64,000 bases of DNA, taken from NCBI GenBank assembly GCA_036388675.1, contig DASVRI010000007.1:1-64000 (forward strand), read 5' to 3'. The DNA is from DASVUS01 sp036388675. GTDB lineage: Bacteria; Armatimonadota; Abditibacteriia; Abditibacteriales; Abditibacteriaceae. Below are positions 1 through 9,664 of the stretch, one piece after another; position 1 is the stretch's first letter, and each line of letters starts with the position of its first letter. The translations under genes and the position numbers were made by a program. Under the pieces are notes generated by a model that was not told the DNA's origin, did no database searches, and saw only the letters and a list, made by a program, of their open reading frames with translations.

Positions 1-234
1 CACCATGTGCGTCACCGGATCTTCGTAGAAACCCTCCAGAGTGTAGAGGTTGTTCTGACCGTCAAAGGCCATGTCGCGCAGTTGGTTGATCTTGCCCGAC
101 TCCCAACCATAGCCACCTACCTCTATATCACTGCCCTCGCCTAATGCTTGAACAGTCGTGATATTCCAAATCACGATTATCAATACAAACAAAGTTTGCA
201 GCACGGCATGTATTTTGCTCAGAAACAGCTTCAT
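1..234 (-). CDS. Secreted NHL-repeat-like protein, N-terminal 78 residues only
   Basis: The reading frame starts at an ATG at 234 and runs off the left edge without a stop, so the C-terminus is not in the window. The first 30 residues look like a Sec signal peptide: a Lys after Met, a hydrophobic run (VLQTLFVLIIVIW), then a likely cut after TTVQA. The next part contains MAFDGQNNLYTLEG, which resembles one blade of an NHL or SMP-30-type beta-propeller, where an Asp-Gly turn is followed by a tyrosine strand. An AAGG-like ribosome site lies upstream of the ATG. The product is probably exported. Its full domain content and role cannot be judged. Confidence 0.6.
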   Translation of the reverse strand, partial: MKLFLSKIHAVLQTLFVLIIVIWNITTVQALGEGSDIEVGGYGWESGKINQLRDMAFDGQNNLYTLEGFYEDPVTHMV

Positions 235-1056
235 CAAAATCTCAACCTTTTTCGACAGTTTTGGCTTAGCTCTCGCTGAAACGCGTTGTGAGCTTTGGGC
301 GTGGAAAATTGCTTCTCACGCCAATCATAGAGCGTTTTTGGCTTCTATGGGCTAAATGCCTCAGTTGCAACGGTTGCCGCTCAGTACAGTGCGCTGTTCC
401 TTGATTTGGAACAAAATTTGCCAAATAATATATTGTCATTGTTGTGGAAGTTCCTAATACGTTCTCCAGAGAGGCCCTGTCTTAAACCTGAAATTTCCCC
501 GGTAAATCCTCACATAAAAAACGGCATACGCAGAGTTAGCTGTAGCTTTTGTTTTCACACAAAAGCTGCCAAACGCCTTCTGGAGCGATTTTCTTCTAGG
601 GGGTAATAGTTTATAGTGCGCTTTATGATACTACATGAGGTATCGAGCAGAATGCATATGTTGAGTTTTGCGCTGAGTGTGCAACACAATTTTCGATTGT
701 ATATACCACGAATTGCACAACACATACAAAAACCGTTGTGCAATTTCGATGTTGCACACCAGTATGGGAACTGTGTTGTAGAAGTTAAAAGCTAATAGCA
801 TGTAATAGAAGCATACCCAAGTTGCTCAACCCTTCTAAACACACTTGTGCCGACTTTTGCTCTTTAACAGCAGGTCAGTGAATGATTTCAAAAGTAGTTG
901 AAATCAACAGTATTGAACTAAAAGCTGCAAATAAAATTGCCGCAAAAGCCACATTCTAACTCAGCTACGTCTCTTGACATCTAATCATATCATGCACGGC
1001 TTACAACTTTCCACTTTTGCAGCGTCTAAATTTTATAAATAACCAGTGGTGGGGGT
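235..1056. other. AT-rich gap without a convincing gene
   Basis: This stretch of about 820 bases is clearly richer in A and T than the rest of the window. It holds only short open frames with no recognisable protein pattern. It has runs such as TTGTGCAA and ATTGCACAAC that repeat loosely around 680-770, but no clean inverted repeat. It lies next to a decayed transposase and has no GAGTACTC copy, which fits foreign or decaying DNA. Confidence 0.5.
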
Positions 1057-1461
1057 TTAGAGAGCAAACGGCGCGAGTTGTAATTTGATCTCACCGTTCC
1101 AAGCTGTGCAGAGGTTGAAGGCTGCGCAAGCATAGGCGAAGCGGGCTTGCAGCGGAGCCAGCAAACGGTGTGTGAGCTTCTTCAGCTTGAGCACCACGGT
1201 GAACAGCGAGAACACAGTTTCGACGATCATACGCTCGTTCCACTGTCCTTTGCCACAGATTTTCAGGTTGGCCGGGTTGTTTTCTTTGGCTTTGAAGCCC
1301 TGATCCGCCAGTACAATCATTTCTGTTTCCCATTGTGCAATCAGAGGGTGAAAAGTTGTGTCATGCACATTGGCTCCGACCACTGCAAAGCCACTGATCT
1401 GCCCACTATCGTTGAGTACCACGGCCAACTTCGCCCCCACAATCCAGCGATGGTTGCTCAT
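1057..1461 (-). pseudogene. DDE transposase remnant (IS4/IS5/IS982-like), C-terminal part
   Basis: The 134-residue frame matches the end of a DDE transposase. It has a GAKLAVVLNDSG strand, a VHDTTFHPLI segment (second-half Asp region), MIVLADQGFKAKE with the usual Asp-x-Gly-Phe pattern, and NERMIVETVFSLF with the catalytic Glu in the expected R-x-x-x-E setting. Complete transposases of this type are roughly 250-320 residues, so the N-terminal half is missing, and no matching frame is seen upstream between 1462 and 1661. No terminal inverted repeats were found. It is most likely a dead insertion sequence fragment. The exact family is uncertain. Confidence 0.7.
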
Positions 1462-1661
1462 ACCTTCTTAAGTCAGGAATAATGCACCATGCTAAAAAAG
1501 CGAGGACGATTATCAAGGCGTAGAGAGCCGGCTATCTACCGCCTGAAGTGTGGGCACAATAACAGAAGGTATTTTCTATCTACCTGGCATAACGTAAAGA
1601 GCTGCCTCAGAAGGAATGTCGACTCTTAAAGAGTATCTGAGACCATACAGCTCTAGGCAAG

Positions 1662-2657
1662 CTACTTTTTGCCGCTCAGCAAGAGAAAAACTTGTTGTTT
1701 CATTCGGCGTGCCAGCAAGCGGCCTCCGTAGTTCATAGCTCCGCTACTCATCATGGGGTGGGACCGAGGCCCGCTACAGCCGGCAGATTGAAGTGCAGCA
1801 CAGGCCTCAATCACCTGATGAAAGCGGACATCGGCGGCAAACCATTCGTGCCATACTTTCCTGGCATTGCTGGATAATTCCTCGAACGAATTCTCCTTCG
1901 CCTCCAGAATATCGGGAATGTTTTCCACCTGCGATTCTGCCACTCGCACAGAGCAGGAGTCCCATTCCGGGCCTTGCGGTGCGACCCAGTCATCACTGAT
2001 GATAACCGGGACTCGCCCAACGGCCATCGATTCAAAAAGGCGAAACGAAGATGTCCCCATGCCACGGGGGCAAAGAATGAATTTAGAACGAAGCAGGATT
2101 TCCTTGTAACGCTCCTTCTGACGCTTCATGAATGCGCGCTGTTCATCCGTTTCGATGGAAGCGAAAAAACTGACATGCGATGTATCTTCGATAACAGCGC
2201 GCGCATGTTTGAGGTTTACCACTTTGCGTCGGACGGAGTGACTCATTGCTCCCATAAAGGAGAAAAGTAAATCGGGGGTAACAGCCTGCGTGGAGGCTGC
2301 CTCAATGAGGTCGTTTTTCAGAGTAAAGTAGCAACCGGAGCGCTGGCACTTCGAGTCGGATTTCGCGCTTGACAGGCTGACATATACTCCTGGCGCGACA
2401 TACCAGGGGTTGTCCCGCTCATCATAAACGAAAACTTTATTCGGATATGCCTTGACCAGAGGGTGTCGATGCACAATTCCCATCCACCAATCGTCCGGCT
2501 GCTGATGCAAATCGATAAAGAGAATGATGTCGGCAGTTGCGGGATCTTCAGTTAACTGATGAATACCAATGCGGTCCTGGAGCGCAATGCTTTTGAATTC
2601 CTGAAGATAATCGATGTTCCAGTAAAAAGAACTTGCCGTGACGAGGTGTACTTTCAT
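1662..2657 (-). CDS. Exostosin-family glycosyltransferase
   Basis: A 331-residue protein with the exostosin (GT47-like) core. The key segment is FILCPRGMGTSSFRLFES at about residues 194-210, followed by RVPVIISDDW at about 215-224. In this family these carry the nucleotide-sugar binding loop. The N-terminal half has the usual phrase for a polypeptide bound to donor sugar (ILFIDLHQQPDDWW). It has no signal peptide or membrane segment, so it should act at the cytoplasmic face on a lipid-linked glycan. It starts 26 bases after the GT4 gene upstream and is probably co-transcribed with it. The acceptor and sugar cannot be predicted. Confidence 0.8.
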   Translation of the reverse strand: MKVHLVTASSFYWNIDYLQEFKSIALQDRIGIHQLTEDPATADIILFIDLHQQPDDWWMGIVHRHPLVKAYPNKVFVYDERDNPWYVAPGVYVSLSSAKSDSKCQRSGCYFTLKNDLIEAASTQAVTPDLLFSFMGAMSHSVRRKVVNLKHARAVIEDTSHVSFFASIETDEQRAFMKRQKERYKEILLRSKFILCPRGMGTSSFRLFESMAVGRVPVIISDDWVAPQGPEWDSCSVRVAESQVENIPDILEAKENSFEELSSNARKVWHEWFAADVRFHQVIEACAALQSAGCSGPRSHPMMSSGAMNYGGRLLARRMKQQVFLLLSGKK

Positions 2658-2683
2658 CTTCTATTGATTGCGCAAATCCTTAA

Positions 2684-3886
2684 TTAAGCTTGTCTCGCTT
2701 CCATCGCAGCGCGATAACAAGCGCCGACCTGAGGAAGTACGACATCGGCAGAGTAGTTCTTTTCAAAATGTTCTCGTGCGCCACGCCGGTACACCTCGTT
2801 GTTGTGTGGCTCAAGCAACTCCAGGATGTTGCGAGCTAATGCAGACGCATCGTTCTTTGGCGCGACCAACCCCGATTTATCTCCCAGGAACTCCTCATAA
2901 TCACGGTGATCGTTACCCGCAATAGGAATCCCACGAGCCATCACCTCGACCAGGGTATAACATGGCAAATAATCATACAAAGTCGGATAGACAAAAACAT
3001 CGAACGACGGCATCAAGGAGTTCAACAGTTCTTCGCGCGGCAAGTATGGCAGCCACGTAATGCCCTCTCCATATTTTTCCACGTCTTTTGGTACAGGGCT
3101 TCCGGCGATCACAAGCTCAGCATCCGGTCGCTGGCTCCGCACTGTCTTCCATGCTTCCAGGACGGTGAATCCACCTTTTTTATTGAAGTCGCGCGCCACA
3201 AACCCAACCCGCTTTGGTTGGCGGCTCTCTTGCGAGTACTCAGAATTGGGTGGCGTCGAAGTGGATGGCAACGACGGCATATAAAAAGGAACATAGCCTA
3301 TGCGTGCCGGGTCAATTATTCGTCTTTTCTGGAATTCCTTCGTCCCACTGCGTGTAAACGTATAAAAGTAGGAAGCCTGTGGCAGATACCCGGAGTAATC
3401 GTTCACTTTTAGCAAACGTGCAAGAAAAAGGTCGATTTTCTCCAGACGCCTGGCACGTTTGGTCGAGTAGTCTCGCGCATCTATGTAGAGATAACGTAAG
3501 GGGCCACCACACGACACCACCAGGGGACAATCAAGCTGTAAAAAGCGGGCGCTAAAAATGTGCATGTGCACAAGGTCATACTCGCCCGCACGAACCGAAA
3601 AAAAGCGAAACGGTTCCCAGAAGAGCACCCGGCGCTTTTTCAGGAGATTGACGGACTTTGCGATGACAGTGAAGAGAAACTCGCGCAACACGCCTTTCTT
3701 ACTGCGCCAGGCGTTCTTGAGCGATTGGCGCGTCCCATGCTCCATCAGTGCACCACGAGAGATAGCCTGATCGTAAGTCTCATATTCCACCCCATCCGGA
3801 GGGTTGGATGCCAGCATCTGGGTATAGGTGAGGTCGCCGCCCGCCGGATCTAAACCGGCCACCGGACTGATTAAGAGCACTCTCAT
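2684..3886 (-). CDS. Glycosyltransferase family 4
   Basis: A 400-residue GT-B glycosyltransferase. The N-terminus MRVLLISPVAGLDPAGGD has the glycine-rich loop of the acceptor domain. The donor domain begins near residue 225 (VGFVARDFNKKGG), with AELVIAGSP, then PTLYDYLPCYTLVEVMARG. The latter holds the acidic pair that binds the nucleotide sugar in this family. It lies directly upstream of the exostosin-like gene on the same strand, in a cluster with a flippase, so a role in building a surface polysaccharide repeat unit is likely. A GAGGAG ribosome site precedes the ATG. The sugar specificity is unknown. GAGTACTC at 3234 encodes Glu-Tyr-Ser inside it. Confidence 0.85.
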   Translation of the reverse strand: MRVLLISPVAGLDPAGGDLTYTQMLASNPPDGVEYETYDQAISRGALMEHGTRQSLKNAWRSKKGVLREFLFTVIAKSVNLLKKRRVLFWEPFRFFSVRAGEYDLVHMHIFSARFLQLDCPLVVSCGGPLRYLYIDARDYSTKRARRLEKIDLFLARLLKVNDYSGYLPQASYFYTFTRSGTKEFQKRRIIDPARIGYVPFYMPSLPSTSTPPNSEYSQESRQPKRVGFVARDFNKKGGFTVLEAWKTVRSQRPDAELVIAGSPVPKDVEKYGEGITWLPYLPREELLNSLMPSFDVFVYPTLYDYLPCYTLVEVMARGIPIAGNDHRDYEEFLGDKSGLVAPKNDASALARNILELLEPHNNEVYRRGAREHFEKNYSADVVLPQVGACYRAAMEARQA

Positions 3887-4172
3887 AACGCCACGTCAAA
3901 CTCCTCTTGATTCTTGCTGCTGCGTTGCCAACTCAATACACACGGCAGGCTTCAGCGCAGCCGCCACAGTGCTCTCTTGGAGATCCAGGCCGACGCGAAT
4001 CTGTTCTCCATCAATCATTCATAGAAAGAACCGGCACAAGATTCGCCACTTTAAATTTTCATACAACTCATAGCGCGCTGGATTTTGAAAGAACACGTAG
4101 TGAAGGCATTTCCGTTCGCAACGAGTACTCGTTAGATGAACGTCCGTCCCGATGTTCGATTAAATCGATTGT

Positions 4173-5849
4173 TCATCGAGAACGCCCCAGAGCAGCCTGT
4201 ATACGAGCCATGTAGCTCGATTTGCGTTCCGGTTCGACCCCGTAATGGAACCAGATCAGCCAAAACATTCCGAGGCTGAGTGTGGCAGAAAGCAGCACTC
4301 CAAACACTCCGTAGGGTGTGCTGTAGATACGCAGCACGAGTGCCATGGCAACAACAACGCCAGTCGGCAACAGAAGAGGCTTGATGCTGCGTGAAAGATA
4401 ACGTTTGTAAGAGAAACCAAGTCTGCGACATGTTGTAATCGGTAAGACAAGAGTATCGGCCACGGCCACGGTAAACAGGGAGCCGAGCGCAGGCCCAATT
4501 GCTCCCAAAGCCCGGGTAAGTATCACGCTGAGAACGACATTCAGCACGGCGCTGCAGATTGTGACTTTAATCAGAAATTCGTTCTTCTCAGTTGCTGTCA
4601 AAATGGCGAAGTTAGCATGTCCTTGAAGTTGCAAGGCCAACATCAAAGCCAGGACCACTAAGATCGGATAACTGGCGTAATGTCCTGCTCCCGCCCAGGC
4701 CTGGATGATCCGGTCGCCAAAAACGCTCAAGACAATAACAAAAGGCACAGCCAGTACGAGAGAAAGATTGACACTTTCAGTAAAGAGACGGAACTGGCGA
4801 TCGGTATCTTTCAGGGCGTGCGAATGCGCATAGACCGGCATCAGCACATCAATCGGCTTCGTGGCAACGGTGCGCACAAGATTTGTGAGCTTGCTCGCAA
4901 CGGCATAGTGGGCAACATTCGCGATGGGCAGAAACATGCCAATAATCAAAGTATCGGCATAGAAAGCGACCGCGCTACAAACAGCGATGATACTGTTGCG
5001 CGAGCCGAACTTTATCAACTCACGAGCCATTTTCCCCTTCGCATGTCGCAAATGCACCGATGTACCAGGCAAGTACTTGCCGATGATGCGACGACTTACG
5101 CAACCAGTAACGATTGTCGACGCAATGACGGTTCCGGCCAGGGCTGCTATTCCGTACCCCGATAACACCAAAATCGCTTGTGCGATAGAAGATACTGTCG
5201 TCACGACCACACCTAAGCCTGTCATCAAGTCGAAGCGGCCCGACCCAAACAGAATTGCAGACTGAACTGCAAACACAAACCCGATAGCCTGATTGGCACC
5301 CAGGGCGAGCAGGCACATACGTGCCATATCGACTTTACCGGCAGGCAAATGAAACAATGGGGCGACATAAAAAAACAGAACTGCCGTGACCATCAGCACG
5401 ATACCGCAGATTGCAAGATAAAGCGCGAAGGCTGTCCCCAGCACTTCATCCAGCCGCTTTTGATCACCAGTAGCGCGGCACTCCGCAACACGTTTGACCG
5501 TAGCAGTGCCAATACCCGCTTCGATCAATGAAATGTAACCTGCCACCGACCCGAGCAGCACCCATAAACCAAAATTGTCCATCCCCAGGTTGCGGATGAG
5601 AATGGGCGTGACGACAAACCCTGTCACCATGCCAATGACACTCGACAAATAGCTCGCCAGAGCGTTACGAACAACACCATGCCCCGACGCATTCGCAGAA
5701 GGCTTCTGGGTTGCTGAGGGTGCTCCGTCCCGCGATTGGAGTAGCTTGGTGCGCAGTTCCGCAGTGCTCAAAGATGCCGGGCTTGTTTCTCGGTCGACAG
5801 TGCTCAAAGATGCCGGGCTTGTTTCTCGGTCGACAGTAGTATTTGACAA
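4173..5849 (-). CDS. Wzx/MATE-type polysaccharide flippase
   Basis: A 558-residue integral membrane protein of the MOP superfamily. After a soluble N-terminus of about 65 residues, it has roughly 12-14 hydrophobic segments. It opens with the family's typical sequence (SSVIGMVTGFVVTPILIRNLG and then FGLWVLLGSVAGYISLIEAGIG), in which the conserved Gly and Trp can be seen. It probably moves undecaprenyl-linked oligosaccharide across the inner membrane. The start used is TTG at 5849, because no ATG lies near. The N-terminal tail contains a 12-residue unit (TVDRETSPASLS) twice in tandem, an in-frame 36-bp duplication, so the true start could lie further downstream. It sits between two GT4 genes. 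Confidence 0.85.
   Translation of the reverse strand: MSNTTVDRETSPASLSTVDRETSPASLSTAELRTKLLQSRDGAPSATQKPSANASGHGVVRNALASYLSSVIGMVTGFVVTPILIRNLGMDNFGLWVLLGSVAGYISLIEAGIGTATVKRVAECRATGDQKRLDEVLGTAFALYLAICGIVLMVTAVLFFYVAPLFHLPAGKVDMARMCLLALGANQAIGFVFAVQSAILFGSGRFDLMTGLGVVVTTVSSIAQAILVLSGYGIAALAGTVIASTIVTGCVSRRIIGKYLPGTSVHLRHAKGKMARELIKFGSRNSIIAVCSAVAFYADTLIIGMFLPIANVAHYAVASKLTNLVRTVATKPIDVLMPVYAHSHALKDTDRQFRLFTESVNLSLVLAVPFVIVLSVFGDRIIQAWAGAGHYASYPILVVLALMLALQLQGHANFAILTATEKNEFLIKVTICSAVLNVVLSVILTRALGAIGPALGSLFTVAVADTLVLPITTCRRLGFSYKRYLSRSIKPLLLPTGVVVAMALVLRIYSTPYGVFGVLLSATLSLGMFWLIWFHYGVEPERKSSYMARIQAALGRSR
5762..5833. repeat. Tandem 36-bp duplication in the flippase 5' end
   Basis: Two identical 36-base units sit side by side (5762-5797 and 5798-5833), followed by the first four bases of a third. 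The length is a multiple of three, so the flippase frame is kept and the tail gains 12 residues. Perfect identity suggests a recent slippage event. Confidence 0.9.
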
Positions 5850-5917
5850 TGACTAACCTTATGCGAACAGAGCAGTACTGGAGCAACTTATGTTGTCTCC
5901 AGAAAAGTCATAGAGAT

Positions 5918-6019
5918 AGGACTTAGGCAGGATGTCTCATTTGTAGGGGCGAGGTTGCCTCGCTCAGGGCGCGAAGACCGCGCCCAAGCGAACCATTGAG
6001 ATGCTTCTGCGTAAGTCCT
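5918..6019. repeat. MITE-like element with GGACTTA ends, copy 1
   Basis: About 100 bases bounded by AGGACTTAGGCAG on the left and the inverse of AGGACTTACGCAG on the right. The interior has GTAGGGGCGAGGTTGCCTCGC, then an inverted GCGCGAAGACCGCGC. The same layout recurs at 22491, 46299 and 60171. It fills the gap between the flippase and the next glycosyltransferase and has no coding capacity. GGACTTACGCA ends are common in bacterial insertion sequences and their miniature derivatives. The parent element is not in the window. Confidence 0.75.
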
Positions 6020-6043
6020 GAGAGAATTATTGGATTTGCGCCC

Positions 6044-7471
6044 TTATCGAGTACTCTCTTCTAATAATCTTGCCAGTTCCTCAGTCTTCGACCCTTCCGG
6101 CAGATCGACGGCACCGTTGCGCGCACTATTGGCACCAACCAAAACTTTGCCGATGTGGCCATTGCCATTACTCTGGCTAATGCCTTGATCGATGCTGCGG
6201 CGGCTTCCGCCACGTCGGTCTCCCGTGCGGCGCTCGTTCCCACGCCGGTCGTTTACACGACGATCATTAGAATAAGGCTCGGCACTGGTGCTGATACGGC
6301 GGTCGCCCAGGCGACGATCGCCCATGCGGCGGTCGTCCATGCGGGGCTGTGCCTGAAGCACTTTGCTGTTGATCGAGTCTGCAATCACTTGCGTTATCCT
6401 CTTGCGAAATACTTTGGTATCAAAGCGGCGTAGTGCGCTGGCACGAATTGTTGCCGGATCAAAAGTGATGTCATCGGCACGCAGCACCGCATCGCACAAG
6501 GCATCAACCGTCTGCTCCTGGAAGAGTACTCCGGTAACGCCGTCGATTTGCACATCGAGGGAGCCTCCCGCCGCAAAAGCGATAACCGGACGGCCCGAAG
6601 CATGAGCCTCAACAGCCGCAATGCCAAAGTCTTCTTCGCCCGGCATGATAAAGGCTCGCGCTGTGGAGACGAGTCGGGTCAACTCTTCGTCTTTGACGTG
6701 GCCCAGAAATTCCACAGTTGGACCGGCTACTTCTTTCAGCGCTTTCATTTGCCGGCCTGTTCCAACAACCTTTAATGGACGGCCTAACTTCGTAAAGGCT
6801 TCCACCGCCAGGTCAAGGCGCTTATAGGGAACAAATCGCGATACGATAATGTAATGATCGCCCACTTCGGGTGCGATCTCGAACTTTTCTGTATCAACGG
6901 GAGGAAAGACCACATCGCACTCATGGCGATAGAACTTCTGAATACGCTTGGCCACAGCCGTCGAGTTGGCCACATAGCGGTCAACTCGATTGGAAGCAAT
7001 GGAGTCCCAGGTGCGCAGGTAATGCAAACCCGGCGTCAGTAGAGCGCGAAACGGCTTGCCGATCCTCTCATTTTTTACATAGGAACGTGTCATCCAGGCA
7101 TAGCGCATCGGCGCATGCGTGTAGCAGATATGAGTGGTGTGCGGCTGAGTGATGACGCCCTTGGCAAATGCGGAAGACGAGCTGATAACAACATCGTAGT
7201 CGCTCAAATCGAAGGATTCGAAAGCTGCCGGGTATAACAAAAGAGCCAGACGATGAGAGTGTTTTTTGGCAATCATCTTCTGCAGGAAACTGGTGCGAAT
7301 ATCCCACTGACGATAATAATCCGGCATCGCCTGAGGATCATACATCGATGTGTAGATGGGAGCCTCAGGGAACATATCATGGAGCACCTCCACAACTTTC
7401 TCGGCGCCACCCATCTGTGTGAGAAAATCGTGGACGATAGCGACCTTGAGTTTTTTGTTTTTCTTCATCAT
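6044..7471 (-). CDS. GT4 glycosyltransferase (WbaZ-like) with (D/E)RR-repeat tail
   Basis: A 475-residue protein. Residues 8-370 form a GT4 enzyme of the mannosyltransferase type. It opens KVAIVHDFLTQMGGAEKVVE, has ICYTHAPMRYAWM near 115, the donor-site start HYIIVSRFVPYKRLDLAVE, and GEEDFGIAAVEAHASGRPV with the two glutamates that hold the nucleotide sugar. The last 100 residues are different: about ten pentads of the form x-(D/E)-R-R-x (DDRRMGDRRLGDRR and others), then a Ser/Asn/Gly-rich stretch. The highly basic tail may bind phosphate groups, nucleic acid or membrane lipid. AAGGAA precedes the ATG. GAGTACTC overlaps the last codons at 6049. Confidence 0.85.
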   Translation of the reverse strand: MMKKNKKLKVAIVHDFLTQMGGAEKVVEVLHDMFPEAPIYTSMYDPQAMPDYYRQWDIRTSFLQKMIAKKHSHRLALLLYPAAFESFDLSDYDVVISSSSAFAKGVITQPHTTHICYTHAPMRYAWMTRSYVKNERIGKPFRALLTPGLHYLRTWDSIASNRVDRYVANSTAVAKRIQKFYRHECDVVFPPVDTEKFEIAPEVGDHYIIVSRFVPYKRLDLAVEAFTKLGRPLKVVGTGRQMKALKEVAGPTVEFLGHVKDEELTRLVSTARAFIMPGEEDFGIAAVEAHASGRPVIAFAAGGSLDVQIDGVTGVLFQEQTVDALCDAVLRADDITFDPATIRASALRRFDTKVFRKRITQVIADSINSKVLQAQPRMDDRRMGDRRLGDRRISTSAEPYSNDRRVNDRRGNERRTGDRRGGSRRSIDQGISQSNGNGHIGKVLVGANSARNGAVDLPEGSKTEELARLLEESTR

Positions 7472-8167
7472 TTTCCTTCTATCAACACTGACGGCTTCTC
7501 AGCCACAGTGCAATCACTCGTCATCGAGAATACTTTCGTTGAATCGTGAAACTTTCACAAATTTTGCCCTTTTCGACACCAGGGTCTCATCTGTTCTGCT
7601 CACTTGCGATTTCCTGACAGGGTTAAAGCGTTCCACCAGCGTATCACAATTCTAAAGTAGCTGTCAAAATCTGACACTCTTTCGCTTCTTGCGATCATCC
7701 GCTCGGTTCTCCTTAACCCATCCGACACTTGATGCGGCCCACCCGTTCTACAGGCGAGTACTCACTTCCTCTACTCACTTCCTCACAATAAATTATCTCG
7801 TCTGAGATTCTCCCTATCAGTGCTTTTACTCACACAAAAGCGCGACTCGGATGAACCTTCCATACGGCACTCGTCACATGGCACTCGTTGCACAACACTC
7901 GTCACACTGCGCCTGTGGTAGCGCACAGGCGACCCTGATATAAAATCTTGGTCTGTGATTGAGCACGCACCTGCCTAATGTGTAACATGCGCCTGTAAAC
8001 TCCGTATTAACGGACAGCAAACACTGCGTTACAGTTCAATAATTCATGATAAATCACGAAAATTATGTCAGTATGTGATCGAAACTCAAATTTCACTTCA
8101 TTAAGAGTGCTTTTGCTTCTGGTTTGTGGCGCAGCAATCAAGCAGAAAAACGGGATCTTCAACTTCT
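7472..8167. other. Intergenic region of about 700 bases upstream of GT4
   Basis: No credible gene is seen. The region has one GAGTACTC copy (7756), short direct repeats of ACTCACTTCCTC (about 7760-7790) and three CACTCGT repeats around 7865-7900. The CACTCGT stretch looks like local duplication. It probably holds the promoter for the minus-strand GT4 gene, but I see no convincing -10/-35 pair. Confidence 0.4.
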
Positions 8168-9445
8168 TCACGCGCCTCGATTCAAGTGAGGCCTCTTTAT
8201 CTTGGTACGTAGCAAATATGTTAGATACTGCACCTTGCTGTGTACAGGCTTTCTTACAGCCAGTTGGAAGAGAAACCGCCGCAAAGCTCCCGGTGTTATA
8301 GCATCAAACGTGCCATCCGCCGGCCCATCATCGCTCGCCACACTATTGGCGCCATTAAAGAGGGCACTGCGCACCTGAGTTGACAGCCAATGTGCGACTC
8401 GATCATGCCGCGCGTGACGGCGCAGCCCATCGGGCAATTCAGCGCCCAACAGGTCGCAGGCAAGGAGAAGGCCCAGCAAGAGTACTCGCTCGCATCTGAG
8501 TCTGGTCGCCTCGTCCCATATGCGGCTCCAGTTCAAAGCCTTTTCCCGCTCCATTAAGTGAGCGATGTCGCAGATCCAATTGAGTCGATCCCAGCGGTGC
8601 TTGGCTCCATGTACGCAGAGCATGATAACCAAATCTTCAGGGGCTATAGTCTCAACCGAAGCACCTGCTAACGAAGTGCGCACCTTGCGTTTGCAAAGAT
8701 CATCGAACCTGGCACCAAAAGGAAAATTGCGCGAGCGAATTCTCCAGTGCAATTCGACCAAAATATCTTCAGGATGAAAGAAGTTGTACTGGCAATCCCA
8801 CTGCAAATGCTCCATTTCTTCGGCGTGGTTGGCCAATTGCTGCTGCGGCTGGTATCCCAGAGACATCAAGATATCTTTCGCGGCGAGAATGTGTGCCTTT
8901 GGCATCAGAATGTCAAGATCATTAAAATGGCGCAATGACAGGTCGCCATAGGCTGCAACAGCCAGCGAAGGCCCTTTGTAAGGAAGCGCAGCAATGCCAT
9001 GCTGCTGAAACAAGTCGAGCAGTTTGATAAGCTCGCCGGCCAGCAACAAGTTGTGCCACACCACAGATTGAGAAGATTCACGAAGTCTTTGCAGCACCTG
9101 TTGAGGCACTCTGCCGCAGGGCAAGGCACAGAGGCGGCGGAGCATCAAAGGTGTTAAGCCGTGTTGTGTGGCAACGCGCAGCAAACGGGGCCAATCAAGA
9201 TTGCGTTGTAGCAAGTTATCGAGACGCGCCATTGTTGTGCTGTCAGCAACAGGCCGCGCACAGCATAACAACACTTCCATTTCTACAGAAGTTGCAGGTG
9301 TCCCTTTATTCGAGCGCACCGCAAATTTCAAAGCCCCGGCAGTTGGTGTCAACAGTTTCCTCAACGTATTCCAAATGTTGATAGCAGCATCTAAATCGTG
9401 CTTCTCGCGTTTGTCTGCCACCAGGTTTAACACCAACTTGGCCAA
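8168..9445 (-). CDS. Nucleotidyltransferase-fold protein (NTP_transf_5 family)
   Basis: A 425-residue protein of the family of uncharacterised nucleotidyltransferases (PF14907). The diagnostic part is AALPYKGPSLAVAAYGDLSLRHF followed by NDLDILM, the family's lysine-glycine loop and the acidic D-x-D pair. Later comes LVELHWRI, then a helical half (APEDLVIMLCVHGAKHRWDRL). Members often sit in exopolysaccharide or peptide-modification clusters, as here, but their substrate is unknown. The first 55 residues match nothing, so translation could start at an inner Met just before EVLLCC. The gene is isolated by repeat-filled gaps on both sides. Confidence 0.75.
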   Translation of the reverse strand: MAKLVLNLVADKREKHDLDAAINIWNTLRKLLTPTAGALKFAVRSNKGTPATSVEMEVLLCCARPVADSTTMARLDNLLQRNLDWPRLLRVATQHGLTPLMLRRLCALPCGRVPQQVLQRLRESSQSVVWHNLLLAGELIKLLDLFQQHGIAALPYKGPSLAVAAYGDLSLRHFNDLDILMPKAHILAAKDILMSLGYQPQQQLANHAEEMEHLQWDCQYNFFHPEDILVELHWRIRSRNFPFGARFDDLCKRKVRTSLAGASVETIAPEDLVIMLCVHGAKHRWDRLNWICDIAHLMEREKALNWSRIWDEATRLRCERVLLLGLLLACDLLGAELPDGLRRHARHDRVAHWLSTQVRSALFNGANSVASDDGPADGTFDAITPGALRRFLFQLAVRKPVHSKVQYLTYLLRTKIKRPHLNRGA

Positions 9446-9533
9446 AATATGTGCCCTGACTTAACGACTTGCATCCTGCCTGTGCGGGAATTGGCATCGA
9501 GAAGAAGTAGAATCCAGTCTCATAAACATCTGA

Positions 9534-9664
9534 ACGAACCCGGAGGGTTGGTTGCCCCAGAAGCAGACAACGACTTGTCTACTGGTAGGCTGTGAGCAAC
9601 GGGCCTGCACAGCCTGAAACAAGCGTGGCCTGAAACCAGCCCGTCGCTCACGCTGCGGGTTCGT
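9534..9664. repeat. ACGAACCCGGAG inverted-repeat element, copy 1
   Basis: The element starts ACGAACCCGGAG and ends with CGCTGCGGGTTCGT, its inverse. Inside is GTTGCCCCAGAAGCAGACAA, which recurs in inverse orientation in the element at 62180-62253. The arms can fold into a long hairpin. It has no coding content. It sits in the gap of 580 bases between the nucleotidyltransferase-like gene and rfbB, which holds nothing else except the palindrome at 9949. Confidence 0.7.

Noticed and set aside
555..743. A minus-strand frame of 62 codons in the AT-rich left gap
   Set aside because: No ribosome site, no family match and no context.
1057..1461. An intact insertion sequence at the left end
   Set aside because: The N-terminal half is missing and no terminal inverted repeats could be found, so it is called a remnant.
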